Assembly (NCBI GenBank): GCA_030280995.1 | Contig: JASXTE010000001.1 | Coordinates: 5,171,501 to 5,235,500, forward strand | Reading direction: 5' to 3' | Length of the DNA: 64,000 bases | From: Hemileia vastatrix | Taxonomy: Eukaryota; Basidiomycota; Pucciniomycetes; Pucciniales; Zaghouaniaceae | Shown here: positions 39,541 to 51,200 of the stretch, in pieces | Numbering within the stretch: the first letter of the stretch is position 1 | Layout: every line of letters begins with the position of its first letter | Translations under genes and position numbers: made by a program | The notes under the pieces: generated by a model | Database searches by the model: none | What the model was told of the DNA's origin: nothing | What the model saw: only the letters and a program-made list of their open reading frames with translations

Positions 39541-40736
39541 AACTATCTACTAGTTTTTTGACCTTGAACTAGTACCTTCTCTTTCCTTCAACTTTACACA
39601 ATCTTCTAGCTTGTGCTTACCCCCACAATACATACATAACCCATTATCTGCTCGCCTCTTCCTCTCAGCTTCTTTAAGTTCCCATTTTGGATCCAGTACC
39701 TTACTGATATCCCCTGGGGTTGAGCCTTTTGGTCAAGGTTTGTCCTTTCCCTTATTGGGTTTGGATTGAGTCGAGGAGGATTGAGTTGTCCGTGGGTGTG
39801 AAGAAGGTCCCAATTTAAAATTTAAGCCTTGAGATTTGTTGGCGTATTGATGATGTTGTAGTCGTCCTTGGTAAACACCATTGAGTTAAGGGTTCAATCC
39901 ATTAAATCTGTTAAAGTAGTCATCTTCTGACCATGAAGATTTAATTGATCCAGAATCCTCAAAGGAAGTCCCTTTTTGAAATGATACTTGAAGTCAGCAT
40001 CATTCCAACCTACTTGAGTTTGAAGTGCTCTGAAGTTCAATATATATTCAGAGGCTTTACCATCATCACTCATGCAAAGGAAATCAAGTTCAATTTCTGC
40101 GTTGTCAGTTTCATTAGGGTCACCAAACAATGTAAAGAGTTGGTCTTCAAAATTTTCCCAGTTATTAATAAGTAAGTGGGTTTCTGTCAAAGAGAGCATG
40201 AGAAGATAAGGTTTGAACCATCTTGCTTATTTTCCCGCTAGGAATGAAGAAGCATAAACAACCATTGATCAGTTTTTATTGAAGGTTCGAGAGTTGTTAT
40301 GGAACAGGAGCTTGCAGGTTTGCAAGAAGGGCCGCAATCTGTCTGGGTGTTCTCCATCAAATTTATAATGAGACTTCATGGAAGGAGTTTTGAATTTAGA
40401 TCCCTCTAAAGACGTTGGATTGGAAAGGGTTTTCATGAAAAGTCTCATGAATTCTTCCAGCAAATTAGATGGTCCAGGTTCCGAAGGTTGACCAGAAGGG
40501 TGAGTAGCAGGGGCAGATGGTGCCTCATGCATATTATCCTCTCCTTCTTATTCCTTGCTAGAATCATCAAAATGCTGGGGGATGTCTTCTACATATTGGA
40601 ATGAATGTCCCCGTCCCCTAAGGTGGAGAGGTTCTAAGGAGTGAGTGCGGGAAACAGGCCGTGTGGCTGTTGGCCTGCCTCTGGCGCAAGCCCTAGTAGT
40701 AGCGCCTGTAGGAGGAGTGCGTTGAACAGGTGCCAT
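39541..40736 (-). pseudogene. gag: RT-D gag, decayed
   Basis: ATG 40736 opens a Thr/Arg-rich N terminus that stops at 40548; later frames 40532-40269 (KSHYKFDGEHPDRLRPFLQT) and 40199-39894 (NWENFEDQLFTLFGDPNETD) fit a Ty3 Gag capsid region. A knuckle CMYCGGKHKLEDC lies near 39625. At least three frame interruptions. Confidence 0.8.
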
Positions 40737-40811
40737 TTAAAGGATTTAAAACACCTGAAAAAAGGACTTAGTAGTGCCAAAGAATGAGAACTACAGAGAA
40801 TTAAATTATAC

Positions 40812-41620
40812 TGTCACTGGACAACCTATGCACAAGGTTAAGGGTGTTCCTGGAAGTGAGATGAGGAGAGTAGTTTAGAAACTTCTTCGAAGCACAGAGG
40901 AAATGTTCGAGGAAGTGATTCAAAGATGACTCAAAGGAAGAGCTACTGCTTTGAGATATGTTTAAAAAGAATTCTAATATAATTTAAAGGTAATATTAAT
41001 ATTCTTAAGATCTCACAAAGGGTTGAAAACTCAATAATCAAATATTTAGGATTTAGAAATGATTACTGAGAAAAATAAGGAAAGATACAATAATAATGAT
41101 TTAACCTGAATCTTTACCACTATTAACTATATATACGTTCTATAATTTAATTCTAAAGAATGTTGAACCAAAATCCAACCCCATTTATATCCTTTACTCC
41201 TCCTCGCATTGACCTCATACCCATCCATCATTCTGCACACCACAGACCACCAAAATTACACCCGTTACACCTGGACCCTCATCAATAACATCCGTTAACC
41301 CTTTAATCCTCCACTAACCATCCCGTCCATGCTCACTGCCCCTTTTAATAATCCACAGATACTTAATAAACTTTTTAGTGGACTATTACATAGACTATTG
41401 CTCTGTGTGTCGCTTATTGAGGAAAAGACTGAAACACACTATTGAGAGATTGACTAATTTAGATTTAGAGTTTAAACTAGCGTGGTTGAATAGTGAGTAC
41501 ACAAAGGAAAGTCGCAGTTGCTATGTAGAGTTGCTTTCTGCGCATTGAGTATGGATTTAGACCTCTGTATTATTGATTTAATGAGCTTCTTTTGCCTCAA
41601 GTGTCACGTGGTGCGTGACA
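40812..41620 (-). repeat. 5' LTR of RT-D
   Basis: 809 bp, TGTCACTGG...GTGCGTGACA on the plus strand, with inverted 6-bp ends. No standard TGG-type primer site is seen immediately inside it, so priming may differ (some Ty3 chromoviruses self-prime) or the site has decayed. Confidence 0.9.
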
Positions 41621-42826
41621 CAATTACATACAATATCGTTTCTTGTTAAGCGCCGTAAAGGTGAAGACAACAAAGCAAGATCTTGAATAAACATTCTTAC
41701 ATAGGTACAGATGCCTAAAAACCCTCTAACTTCCATAGTATTTCTTGGTCTTGGCCATGTAAGTACCTTATTCCTCTGTTTTTCAGCAATGATTCTCCCC
41801 TCCTCGCATACCACATGTCCCACTATTTCTAGCGCTGGAACACAACAAGCAAATTTGGACCCAAAGATTGTGAATCCTGCCTCCTCTATCCTAAATAGCA
41901 CTCTTTCCAGGGTAATCGTATATTTCCAAACAAACCTTCTAATATACGGATTCTCTTCTAACACCTCCCCATCATAATCACTGGCTGGTCCTTTTATACC
42001 ACCATCATCAATGAAAATTCCCACATTTTCTGGAATTTCATCCTGCAATATCTACATCATCTGTGCTTGATATACTGGCACAGAATTTGTTGCACCTTGC
42101 AGTAACCTTGTCAACCTGAAGCACCCCTGGTGTTTTAAACCTTGTCATGGGTTTGGATTATTTGTCCAATTCCTGCTCATTGTATCCTCGCATAATATCA
42201 CCTAATCCATAACATGCACGTCCCGCAAAAGAATCCACAAACTCCTCCAGCATTGTTGGCATAGCTGCGTCCTTTACTGTAACCTTGTTCATCTCCCTAA
42301 GATCATGAACAACCCTTAATTTACCATTATGTTTAACAACACAAAACTCTGGACTTGAATAACTAGACATAGACTGCTCATACAAGCCAGATTTTAAACA
42401 TCCCCTAATTAATGCCATATACTCTTCTCTTATAGCTGCTGGTATTGGAAAAACCTTCTTCTGCCACGGCGCATGAGGTATAACTGGAAAAATATAATGT
42501 TTACCATTAGAGTATTTCAACAAACCTCTTTTCTCTTCTGAAAAGGCAATAGCATTTTCCCTAAGAACCATAACATGCATCAATAACCTCTTTTCTTCCT
42601 GAGACAACCAATCCTCTGGTCCAAAATTAACCATCTGAAGCCTTTCCATTGTAATCTTACTAGTAGGTGCAAAATAAGGCAGAAACTTCTTTAAAGGAGT
42701 ATCATAAGGATTCCTTGACAGCGCCGGCCTCTGCAAAGGAGGATTAAAATCAGGCATCGCTACATTCACTGGTTTATACTTTGATGCAAAACAGCTCTTG
42801 TTTCTTCCTTCATTAATTAAAATCAA
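41621..42826 (-). pseudogene. pol: RT-C pol, 5' half (RT), decayed
   Basis: Minus strand from about 42826. Contains FNPPLQRPALSRNPYDTPLK, SSPEFCVVKHNGKLRVVHDL and a frame break near 42100; then the catalytic FIDDGGIKGPASDYD and RGFLGICTYVRMFIQDLALL up to the RT-D junction at 41621. Closely related to RT-A/RT-B RT. Confidence 0.9.
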
Positions 42827-43065
42827 ACCCTTTCTAATATAACTACGGGTTGCACCTAAATCCTGTTTTTGTATTTTCTTTTTAATATATGTATAACAAT
42901 ATCCATAATCAAAGAAATCAAAAATCTTAGGTATAATACATTCTACATTAGTATTCCCAAGACACCTATGAAGTACCGCTTTACATATCCCTTCTTGTTG
43001 GACTGAATGGTCACTATCTGGGTTCCTCTCATCCTGGGAGAAAGTAACACCTAAAATGCCAATCC
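42827..43065. other. RT-C gag-pol gap
   Basis: About 240 bases without a clear gene, the equivalent of the RT-A gag-pol gap; probably decayed pol N-terminal linker sequence. Confidence 0.4.
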
Positions 43066-45374
43066 CTAATGAAAATATTGGCGCCTTCCTGGTGGTCGCC
43101 CTATCTCATCATCTGAGACTTCCTCATAAAACTCTCTTTCTTTTTCTAACCGTGCAGCTCCAGAGTACTTAGTTTCCCAGCCACCTTTCTTGGGTGCTAC
43201 CAAGACTGCTGTTACTGGAACACCATCATCACCCATAATCCTTATTTCAATAGTCTTATTCAAAAAATAATTGATAGTTGCAGAATAATCCATTAAAAAT
43301 GGCGTTCCTAAAGCTGGTTTAACTACACCCATTGGAACATAAAAATGTATATCCCTCGTTGCTCCCGCAACTCTAGTGCGTACATACTCTGCTACACCTA
43401 TAACAGGCAACCTACAACCACAAATTCCTGTGACAGTTCCATCACTATCTTTTACAGGAAGACCTAACTCCACCACATCATCCACTGACACCACATTGAT
43501 TTGCGAACCTATATCCACTAATGCTTTAATTTGCTTACCATTTACAGTAATTGTTAAATACCCTAAGGGTCCTGCATAATGTGGTGCCTAGGTAACCCAA
43601 GCAGCGGCTGAAATGACTGCTCTCCAACATCAAACTCAGAACAATTAGAAACCCTTTTCTTCCTGCACTTATCCACAATTCCATTTGCTAAATCCATTTC
43701 TACTGCTGTCAGCATCCCCAATGGAACAGAGACTGTAGTCTTCAAACATTGTGCAACTGAATCCTCGGCCGCCTTAGGAAAATCAGAGTGAGCTGGGTGC
43801 TGCATTCTCCATTTAGGTTGAGTCACCTTTGCACCAGCTTTTGCTCTTCCAGGTGGGTTCTTTGAAGTATTATGCCTTGTTCCCGGCATTCCTTCAGCAG
43901 GTACTTCTCTTTGCTGTACTACCTCTGGCTCCTCCAACATCACAGGTTTTTCTTCTTCCTGATGTTCCACACCATAACCAATTGATTCCATACCATTCAT
44001 TTCAACATCCTCGATAGGCGCAGGTTTATTCTCTCTAGTAGTATACCCTACTTCCTCCATATCCTCTGGATTCACATACCTAGCGCCAGCCCCTCTTGGC
44101 CTAGTAAATGTAGGTTGGGCCATTTTCTTGTGCTTCGCTACAAACATCTCCAAACGCGCTGTGGTAAGTGGCACTGAAACCGCTCCTTCTTTTACTTTAA
44201 AATCCAACACTGCGTAAGTAACTGCAAATTTTACTTACTTTGCATCCTTGCCTTTCTCTTTAATTTCAGGCTCTTTGCCCTTACTCAACCTGCCTTCCAT
44301 AGAATTTTTATTAATATGATTGATGACCATGTCTTGCATCCCTCAATCCTTGTCTTTAACAAGCTTAGCACCATCTTTCAACATAAGCATACTCCCATCC
44401 TTGTAAACTTGCCTTTCCTCTTTATCCTTTTGAAGCGCATTACACCTCATCCAAGTATGCCCCATCTTATTACAATAATAGAACACCATGGCAGCAAAAC
44501 GCAAAGGTTGAGGAGAACTCTTGGGCCTAAACAATTCTTTCGCCTTTGCCGCTTCAATTATTTTTTTCACCAACTCATCAATCCTTGCCATAACTGAATC
44601 TGGCTCCTTAGTGAAAACTTTAACTTTAGGAGACAACATCTGAGGAGGCAATCGTACGCCAGATGCATCTTCATTCATCTCCTCATTATCCAAAGCAACC
44701 CTAGCTGCATGACGCTCAACTTGACACAACTTCATTTCAGCTTCCACTGCCATTTCTACTTCTTCTAATCCAGGGTACTTATAATTTCTGTCCCTTTTTT
44801 TAACCAGCTTTCCTTCTTTATCCAAGCGCCTTTTCTCCCAGTCTTCAACTTCTGGCGCTAACGCTTCACAAAACCAAGGTAAATACGCATTAGCATCACT
44901 AAAATCTTCATTACTAACTAAATATTCCACTATTTGATCGAAGTCTTCCCTAAAACTTTTAAATTCCTTAGGGTCTCAAACATTCCCTTTAGCTTTGACC
45001 CTTTTTACCAAGATATCCAGGTCCTTCATCATATACTTAGTTTCCTCGGTAACCTTTGGCCATCTCTTGAGCATCTGTTCTTTTAGTGCTGACCAATTTC
45101 GCTCTTCGTGCCCCTTTAGACCCTCTAAATTGTCTTTGCACTCATTAGCTACAAATAATAGTACTTGACGCACCATATCATATTCAGTTGCTCCATGAAC
45201 TTCAGCTGCCTGTTCAAACCTGTGTAAAAACTTCTTCGTATTAATGCCTGCAAAACACAAGCTTTCATCTTTACACCTAATGATAGTAGTTACCGTCTGT
45301 GTAAATGATGCCGAAGAATTAGGCAATTTAACCTTCTCCTGACATCTCTTAGATGCAGTCGCAGTAGAATCCAT
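43066..45374 (-). pseudogene. gag: RT-C gag-protease, decayed
   Basis: ATG 45374 (MDSTATASKRC). Frames 45374-44976, 44930-44343, 44210-43563 and 43518-43066 together match RT-A gag-protease. The capsid-like part has GATEYDMVRQVLLFVANECK; the knuckle reads FYYCNKMGHTWMRC, having lost its first cysteine; the protease reads DIGSQINVVSVDDV, with DSG changed to DIG, followed by GTPFLMDYSATINY. Frameshifts and stops separate the pieces. Confidence 0.85.
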
Positions 45375-45613
45375 TCCCAAAATATAAAATCAAAACAGAG
45401 ATCACAAAAACACACACTTGGTAATTAAACCTGACTATATTCACAATAAAGCCCTACGCTATCTTCTGATAACGGCTATTGTTCCACTTGTTGTAGACCC
45501 TACGACTCTTCTGCTGAAGCGCCGGCTTTATCATGTCATCTTGAGGAAACCCTGAAAACTAAAAATCTAATCAAAAACACTAGTTACAGTTAGGCCACTG
45601 TTGGAACACCAAT

Positions 45614-46817
45614 TTTAGAAAGTTCTAAAGTACTAAGAAGTAGACACAATGTGAGATGGGTTGGTTCTCCTTTTTAATTTCTAAAAAGAAGTGCCTGCCA
45701 CTCTTCTTTTTAAAGACAGCCCAATAATGTGTAACACAAATATCTGATTAGAAGTTTATAATTTGAGAGATAAGTTAAAGATCAGGAAAAACAAAAATTA
45801 CAATCTGGATATTTCTAATCTTAACAAGCGCTAATATCCACAGCTACTCCCTCTTGAAGAGCTCTCTTTGAATATGCCTTATTATAGCAATAAAATAACT
45901 CTAATAATAGTCAATTCTACTGAATCTATATATTCTCAAACAAATGACCACAGAAAAATTAATATCTTATACTTGACTTCACAATCATTAACTAATTGTA
46001 TGTTAACTAATTATTTGTAAATTTTTATTATTTTCCTACTAGATGCAATATCCCATCTCTACTGAATAATCCTCCTTTTTTATATTTTTCCAGTGCTCAA
46101 GACACAGCTCCCTAGTGGATCTCCAGTGCTGGCTCTAGCTCCACATTAGTAAAACACTAACTATTCTATTAGTAAACTAAGTACACCGCTTGTAGCAACT
46201 ACAGCACCTAATTGCACCCTATTCTTACTAACACTAGTTTAAACTTGTTTCACTCATACTTCATATATGCGCTCTTAACTATACCTTTGTTTTGTTTCAG
46301 CGATACTTCCAGGTTTGACCCATTCTAACGCTGATCCTAGTTGCCTTGACTCTTGGGTAGCTTTCTTTTGTGATTGAGTCCCCATGCTCCTCGCCTCATT
46401 ACTAGTCAATAGTACTGGTAATTTACTTGACTAGTTAGACTCTGCAACTTACGTTACTTGTCTCAGTAATTATAGCATTGCCGCAGTGCAGTATATTATG
46501 CACTTGAGTCCTCCTTAAGCCATAACTCCTTCCTTAATGCGTAACACACAATTATTGGAAAATCAAAATCCATATTGTTTAGCGCTTGCAGTCCTAAATT
46601 GATAAAACACAATTCCCCATTGTGTGGCACATCCCGCTGCAAAATCCAAGCACACAGACCCTAAATCCTTTTTGGCGCTCCTATTCCCATTTCTTTGAAA
46701 CACACAAATACATATCATATTTTAATACTATCTACGGCGCTAACTCCCATTTTGTTCTTCCTGGAATACACATGCTGATTGGTCCAAAACCAAGCTTTCT
46801 GTGAGGGGCGTACCACA
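45614..46817 (-). repeat. Probable 5' LTR of RT-C
   Basis: Inferred, because the partner LTR is outside the window. The inner edge is next to a degenerate primer-binding site (minus strand TGGTGTTCCAACAGTGG, like TGGCGCCCAACGTGGGG); the outer edge is placed at CCACA (46813-46817), giving a sense start TGTGGTACGCCCC that resembles the TGTGG starts of RT-A and RT-B LTRs. Confidence 0.5.
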
Positions 46818-47803
46818 ATGGTATGTAAGAGGGGACAAGAAAAATTCTTCTAAGAAAGGGAAGAAATCATGATTATGTTCTGGTTGAGGTGATATAAAAG
46901 AATCATCTTCAAAAGATTTATCAAGATCTTGCTTAGATGAATCCAGAAAGTTTAAAATACTTATTGGTTTGAACATGCCATCAAAAAAAGTAGGGAATTC
47001 CTAGGTGATAAATGAATGTAATAACCCAAGAAAAAAGAAAAAAGATGAAAAAAACCTTGACAAAATAGAAACTAACCAGTAGTAGACTGAATTTTAGGAT
47101 CCTGAATGTGGACAAGGAGGGTGGATGAGGGAAAGAAAGGGGGAAAAATGTGAAAAGATTGATGCAGTCTTGCAAACCTGCTATACAGCCTGTCAAAAAA
47201 GAGTTTTGGGTGTGTCATTTTTTTTGTGTGATTTCAAGCCATCCTATTCAGATGTCCCTGTAGTTTTTTTTAAAAAAAATATTTTATTTGAAATTGTTGA
47301 ACCTAATGCTACTATTGTGAACTTTCAAGCTAAAAAACAGCAATCATGAAATCACTTGGTGAGATTTTGCCAAATAAAAATGAAAAAATAGACAAAAAAT
47401 TTTAAAAAGATGAAAAGGCAGCAATTAGCTGATCAATATACATGTTTTGAATGCATTCTTTGTGAAGTTTTTTTTTCAAGTAATTTATTGTTTTTTATGC
47501 AGAACATCACCAAGAGATTTTGTGATTGCTGGATTAAAAATTACTTATAAGATATGAAATTCCAGATAGACCAACCCTGAAAAAACTATACTTCCTTCCA
47601 TGGTATTTTTTTTAATTTCTTACAATATCACCCAGCTAGGGGCATGAAGGCATTGTAAACTAATAGGCTATATACGTGTGAGGAGTAATGAACATAGTGG
47701 GTAATTATTCTGGGAAATTAACAGGAGAACAGGGGGAGCTAGGTGTCTTTGAGGACACAGATGGGTTTTCCATAGAGGGGGAAGGGTGGAGGTTAGTCCT
47801 TGA
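46818..47803. other. Flank right of RT-C, no recognised gene
   Basis: A minus-strand frame (46976 down to the LTR edge) encodes SILNFLDSSKQDLDKSFEDD and similar and could be a host-gene remnant, but I recognise no family. A plus-strand frame at 47125-47349 is equally anonymous. The rest is AT-rich. Confidence 0.35.
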
Positions 47804-48281
47804 CACTACGTACCAAGTAATATATCCCTTATGGGGATATCCATTGTGAGTTAGGGATATTCTAATATCCATTGCAAGTTAGGGATATTTTAGGTAGGGT
47901 CATAAGATCAGAAAAATAAATATAAGAAAATTAACTGCAAGAAAAATATGTGCAAGAAAATTAAGTGTAAGAAAAATCATTTGCAACCATTAGAATTTTT
48001 TTTCCCAAAAAAAATTGTAAAACAACAGAAAAAAAATTAAAAAATGAAATAAAAAATCATTTTTTGGAGAAAAAAAAATATAAATATAAATTCCCATGGT
48101 TGAAAGATATTTTTTTACACCAATTTTTCTCACATATTTCTTTTGCACATATTTTCCTTACAGATATTTTTCTTGCACATATTTTTCTTACACATATTTT
48201 TCTATCCTTATTTCTATCCCTCTAATATCCACAACTCGCACTGGATATCACCATCAGGGATATCTCACTAGATGTGTAGTG
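47804..48281. mobile_element. CACTA-type MITE
   Basis: 478 bp. It starts CACTACGTACC and ends GATGTGTAGTG; the ends are inverted repeats extending about 45 bp (ATATCCCTTATGGGGATATC versus the inverse of GATATCACCATCAGGGATAT), and much of the interior is also loosely inverted (AAGAAAAATATGTGCAAG versus CTTGCACATATTTTTCTT). Flanked by TGA on both sides (47801-47803, 48282-48284), the 3-bp duplication of CACTA elements. No coding capacity. Confidence 0.85.
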
Positions 48282-51200
48282 TGAGGGGTCGTGGTTTGAT
48301 GGGCAGGGTTTTCAAGAATGTAAGGGGAGTGGAATTTTGCAGCTTACCCAAGGTGAATTACCAAGAACAATCATCCAGATAATTGGGGGATGGAAAAGTG
48401 GGGTGGGTTCTCCAGACTTCATGAACATTTCCATCCACCATATGTTGCTGAGGGAGAATAAAGATATTTTTGGGAGAACAAGAAATTGAAACAAGAATGA
48501 AAACAAGGGCACCAACCATGGACAAAGAGGGTATGTGGTTAAAAGGGGTGAGGTGAAAAGGATTTGAACCTGTGACAAAAAAGGTTATTTTTTTCTGAAA
48601 AATTTATCATCCACCTTATGGTGTAAGAAACTTGGTCTCATTAATTGTGCTATTAACTTATAGGAGTGTCTTTTCATTGGCCATTAAAGCCATCATTTTT
48701 ATAAAGTCACAATCTCAAATAAAGTTCTAAAGTGATATACTCAATACTATCATTTTCCGATTTAATTAAAATTTTCTAATGCTTATTTTTCATTGAAGTT
48801 TCTATATATTTGCCAAAATTTCAAAACCATGAAGGTACATTAAGCTGTCTCAATTTTTTTTATTGCTTGGTTATTCAAAGCTTCCAGTATATGCTAGTAA
48901 ATTGTAGCTCCTGTGTATTTGGCCCCCCAGATAATTCTCTCGCTCTTTTGCTTTTTTCATTTCTTCACTCTTTGGATTTTTTCTTTTTTTAACACTCTTT
49001 TTGTCTGTTCCTCGTTTTTTTCATTATCTTGAATATTTTACTTTGCCATGGACTGCTACTGATTCAACACCATATCATCATTCTTTTATGTAATTTGACA
49101 CTTTTCTCCTTAACTTGATTTTTTGTTAGCTCTTGTTACATATCCTATTTTGAATTACATGTGTAATAGCTCAAATTTCCAATCTAATTCTTTCCTAAAA
49201 AATCAGTAAAACTCCAATTTGTCCTCACTATGACTTAGTGTTATCAAAAGCATTGCAGAGTAGGAAAAATCTATAAATGTGTTTATTTATTTACTTGATG
49301 TCAAATATTTAGTCCCCTGTCAAGGTCTACACAATGAAATGACAACATTTTTTTTTCTGAAATAAGGCTCCACCAAATTAAAAAAGCTTTCTGAGTCATC
49401 AGTTTAGCTTGGGCTATCTCTTCAAACTATCTCTTTCAAAACAATTTTTTTTTATCTTTTTCAGTTTATAATATACAGCTATTTATAAAAACCTTGCTCT
49501 TGTTTTGCACCTTGACTCCTGCAAAAAGCAGCTTATACTCATTTTTTTGGAAGGGGATGGAAGGAAAAAACCCAGCAATCTTTTTCAAAGTAGCTTTAAC
49601 AAAGCAGATACAGATACATAATTTATCACAGTCTAAATAAATAACATAAATTGCACTCCTGGTAAATGATTGTAAATTTTAAATATTCCTCACCAGCTAA
49701 ATCAAACTCAATTAATTAGTTAATTTGATTTTCTTTTGGCTGAAATTTTCAAAAAAAATCTTACATTCATATTCACACTGCATGGAAAAAGGTTTGAATT
49801 AGCAAATATCAACATAAGTTTGGGTTACCTATGGTCACATTTTTTGGTAAAATCAATCAATAAATTTTAATTATAAGTCTTCAGACCTCTTCTCAAGCCC
49901 CAGAATACTTTTCCAGCCACAGCAAAAAATACAGCCAGATCCAAAAATATTGAGACAAAAATGAGAATTTTTGAAAATTTATTGACAGACCAAAAGTTGG
50001 GCTTTGAGCCAAAACTTCAACAAAACTCTACAAAATGGCAGTGAAGAGCAGATGTAGAACTAAAATGGAGTAGAGCTAAAAGTCTTATTGTTGAACTTCA
50101 GGAGGGGCTTCTATGTTTTCAAAAGCTTTTTACACTCCATGATAACATTTGGGAAAAAGGGTTGGAAATTCTTGAGTTTCCAAATTTTTTTAGCTCTATT
50201 AGAATTATGTATGTATCACCTTGTGGCCTTTACTTGGGTAGAAATTTCTCTAGCACTTCTTAAGGCACATACCTGTGAATTTATATTTTCTCTGCACATT
50301 TCAGGCTCTATGATGAGGGAGTTAAAGTAGAATTTTCCACTTTCAAGTAGGTTAAGTACAGAGTTTGACACTTAATAGCTATTGGCTGTGTGATTTGCAA
50401 AAAAAAGTTCCAGAATATTTTTATGAGGGTTGTGAAGAAAGTGATTATTTTAGTTAAATTTTGCATCCTTTCACAAAGTTCTTAACTGGTCAAATCACAC
50501 TATGCATGTACATCTTACTAAATTTGAATGTGTCTCTTTGTACATGTAAGACTCACTTTTAATGTAATTTTAATCCTCAATAAAGCAGATTCCAGGCTGA
50601 GTTCAAGTAACGAGATGAGAATAGCTTGATTAGTCAGTTTTCTAGAAGATTTAAATGGTCAAGTATGAATATTTTTGTCCAAATACAATTAAGTATTTAA
50701 ATTATAGTTCATTATAATGGTACCAGTAATATAATCTCACTTATTATAAATGATATAGAGCCTACAGTTGGTAGAAAAATAGAACTAATAATTTAAAAAA
50801 AATATTTAAAAGACTTTTAAAGAGCTAATAAATATGTTTTTTAACTATTTGGATATATATTTATAAGGTGATGTAAAAGAATGTAGAATAAAATACCAAA
50901 ACCCTCCTCCTTATATACCCATAAATTTCCCAATGTTCCCCCTTTTCTTTCCAGTCCTTTCCATGGCTAATGACAAATCATAATAGCAAATACAAATTCC
51001 AATCCACCCCAGGACTATCATATCACATTCCAAAATCCAACAATAACATAGTTAATACATCAAAATAAAGTAATTATCCAAAAAGAGTGTATATGTGTGT
51101 AATTCCTATATCAAAAGACTAAATAAGGGAATAAAAGGACCTAAAAATAATGTATAATTAAGGATGATAAAAATTAGAAATGAAGAAATTAATAACAAAA

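Larger units (their letters stand above)
33186..41620 (-). mobile_element. RT-D: decayed Ty3/gypsy chromovirus inserted in RT-C pol
   Basis: LTRs 33186-33996 and 40812-41620 (about 810 bp) share TGTSACTGG at one end; the right copy ends GTGACA, the inverse of TGTCAC. Minus-strand order: gag, protease, RT, RNase H, integrase, chromodomain, a purine-rich 3' region, then an antisense Zn-cluster-like gene (aD) just inside the 3' LTR. Multiple stops and a mutated RT active site show it is dead. RT-C pol coding resumes on each side. I could not define matching target duplicates (AAATC versus CAATT). Confidence 0.9.
12951..46817 (-). mobile_element. RT-C: old Ty3/gypsy element hosting all nested insertions; its 3' LTR lies outside the window
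   Basis: Same lineage as RT-A and RT-B by Gag and Pol similarity, but decayed by stops and frameshifts. Its pieces, left to right: tail of antisense gene aC1 (12951-13099), antisense gene aC2 (13602-14009, 15195-15455, 30318-30445), 3' noncoding region (30446-31110), the 3' half of pol (31111-33185), the 5' half of pol (41621-42826), protease and gag (43066-45374), and a probable 5' LTR (45614-46817). Interrupted by RT-A, an RT-E-family solo LTR, the CACTA element and RT-D. The true left end is beyond position 1, past RT-A. Confidence 0.85.

Noticed and set aside
46740..46976. Host gene broken by RT-C
   Set aside because: The frame crosses the proposed LTR edge, has no recognisable domain and no supporting splice sites; left as an anonymous fragment.
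48520..48610. tRNA-like T-arm on the minus strand (GTCACAGGTTCAAATCC)
   Set aside because: The T stem is poorly paired, and no acceptor, D or anticodon stems can be assembled around it.
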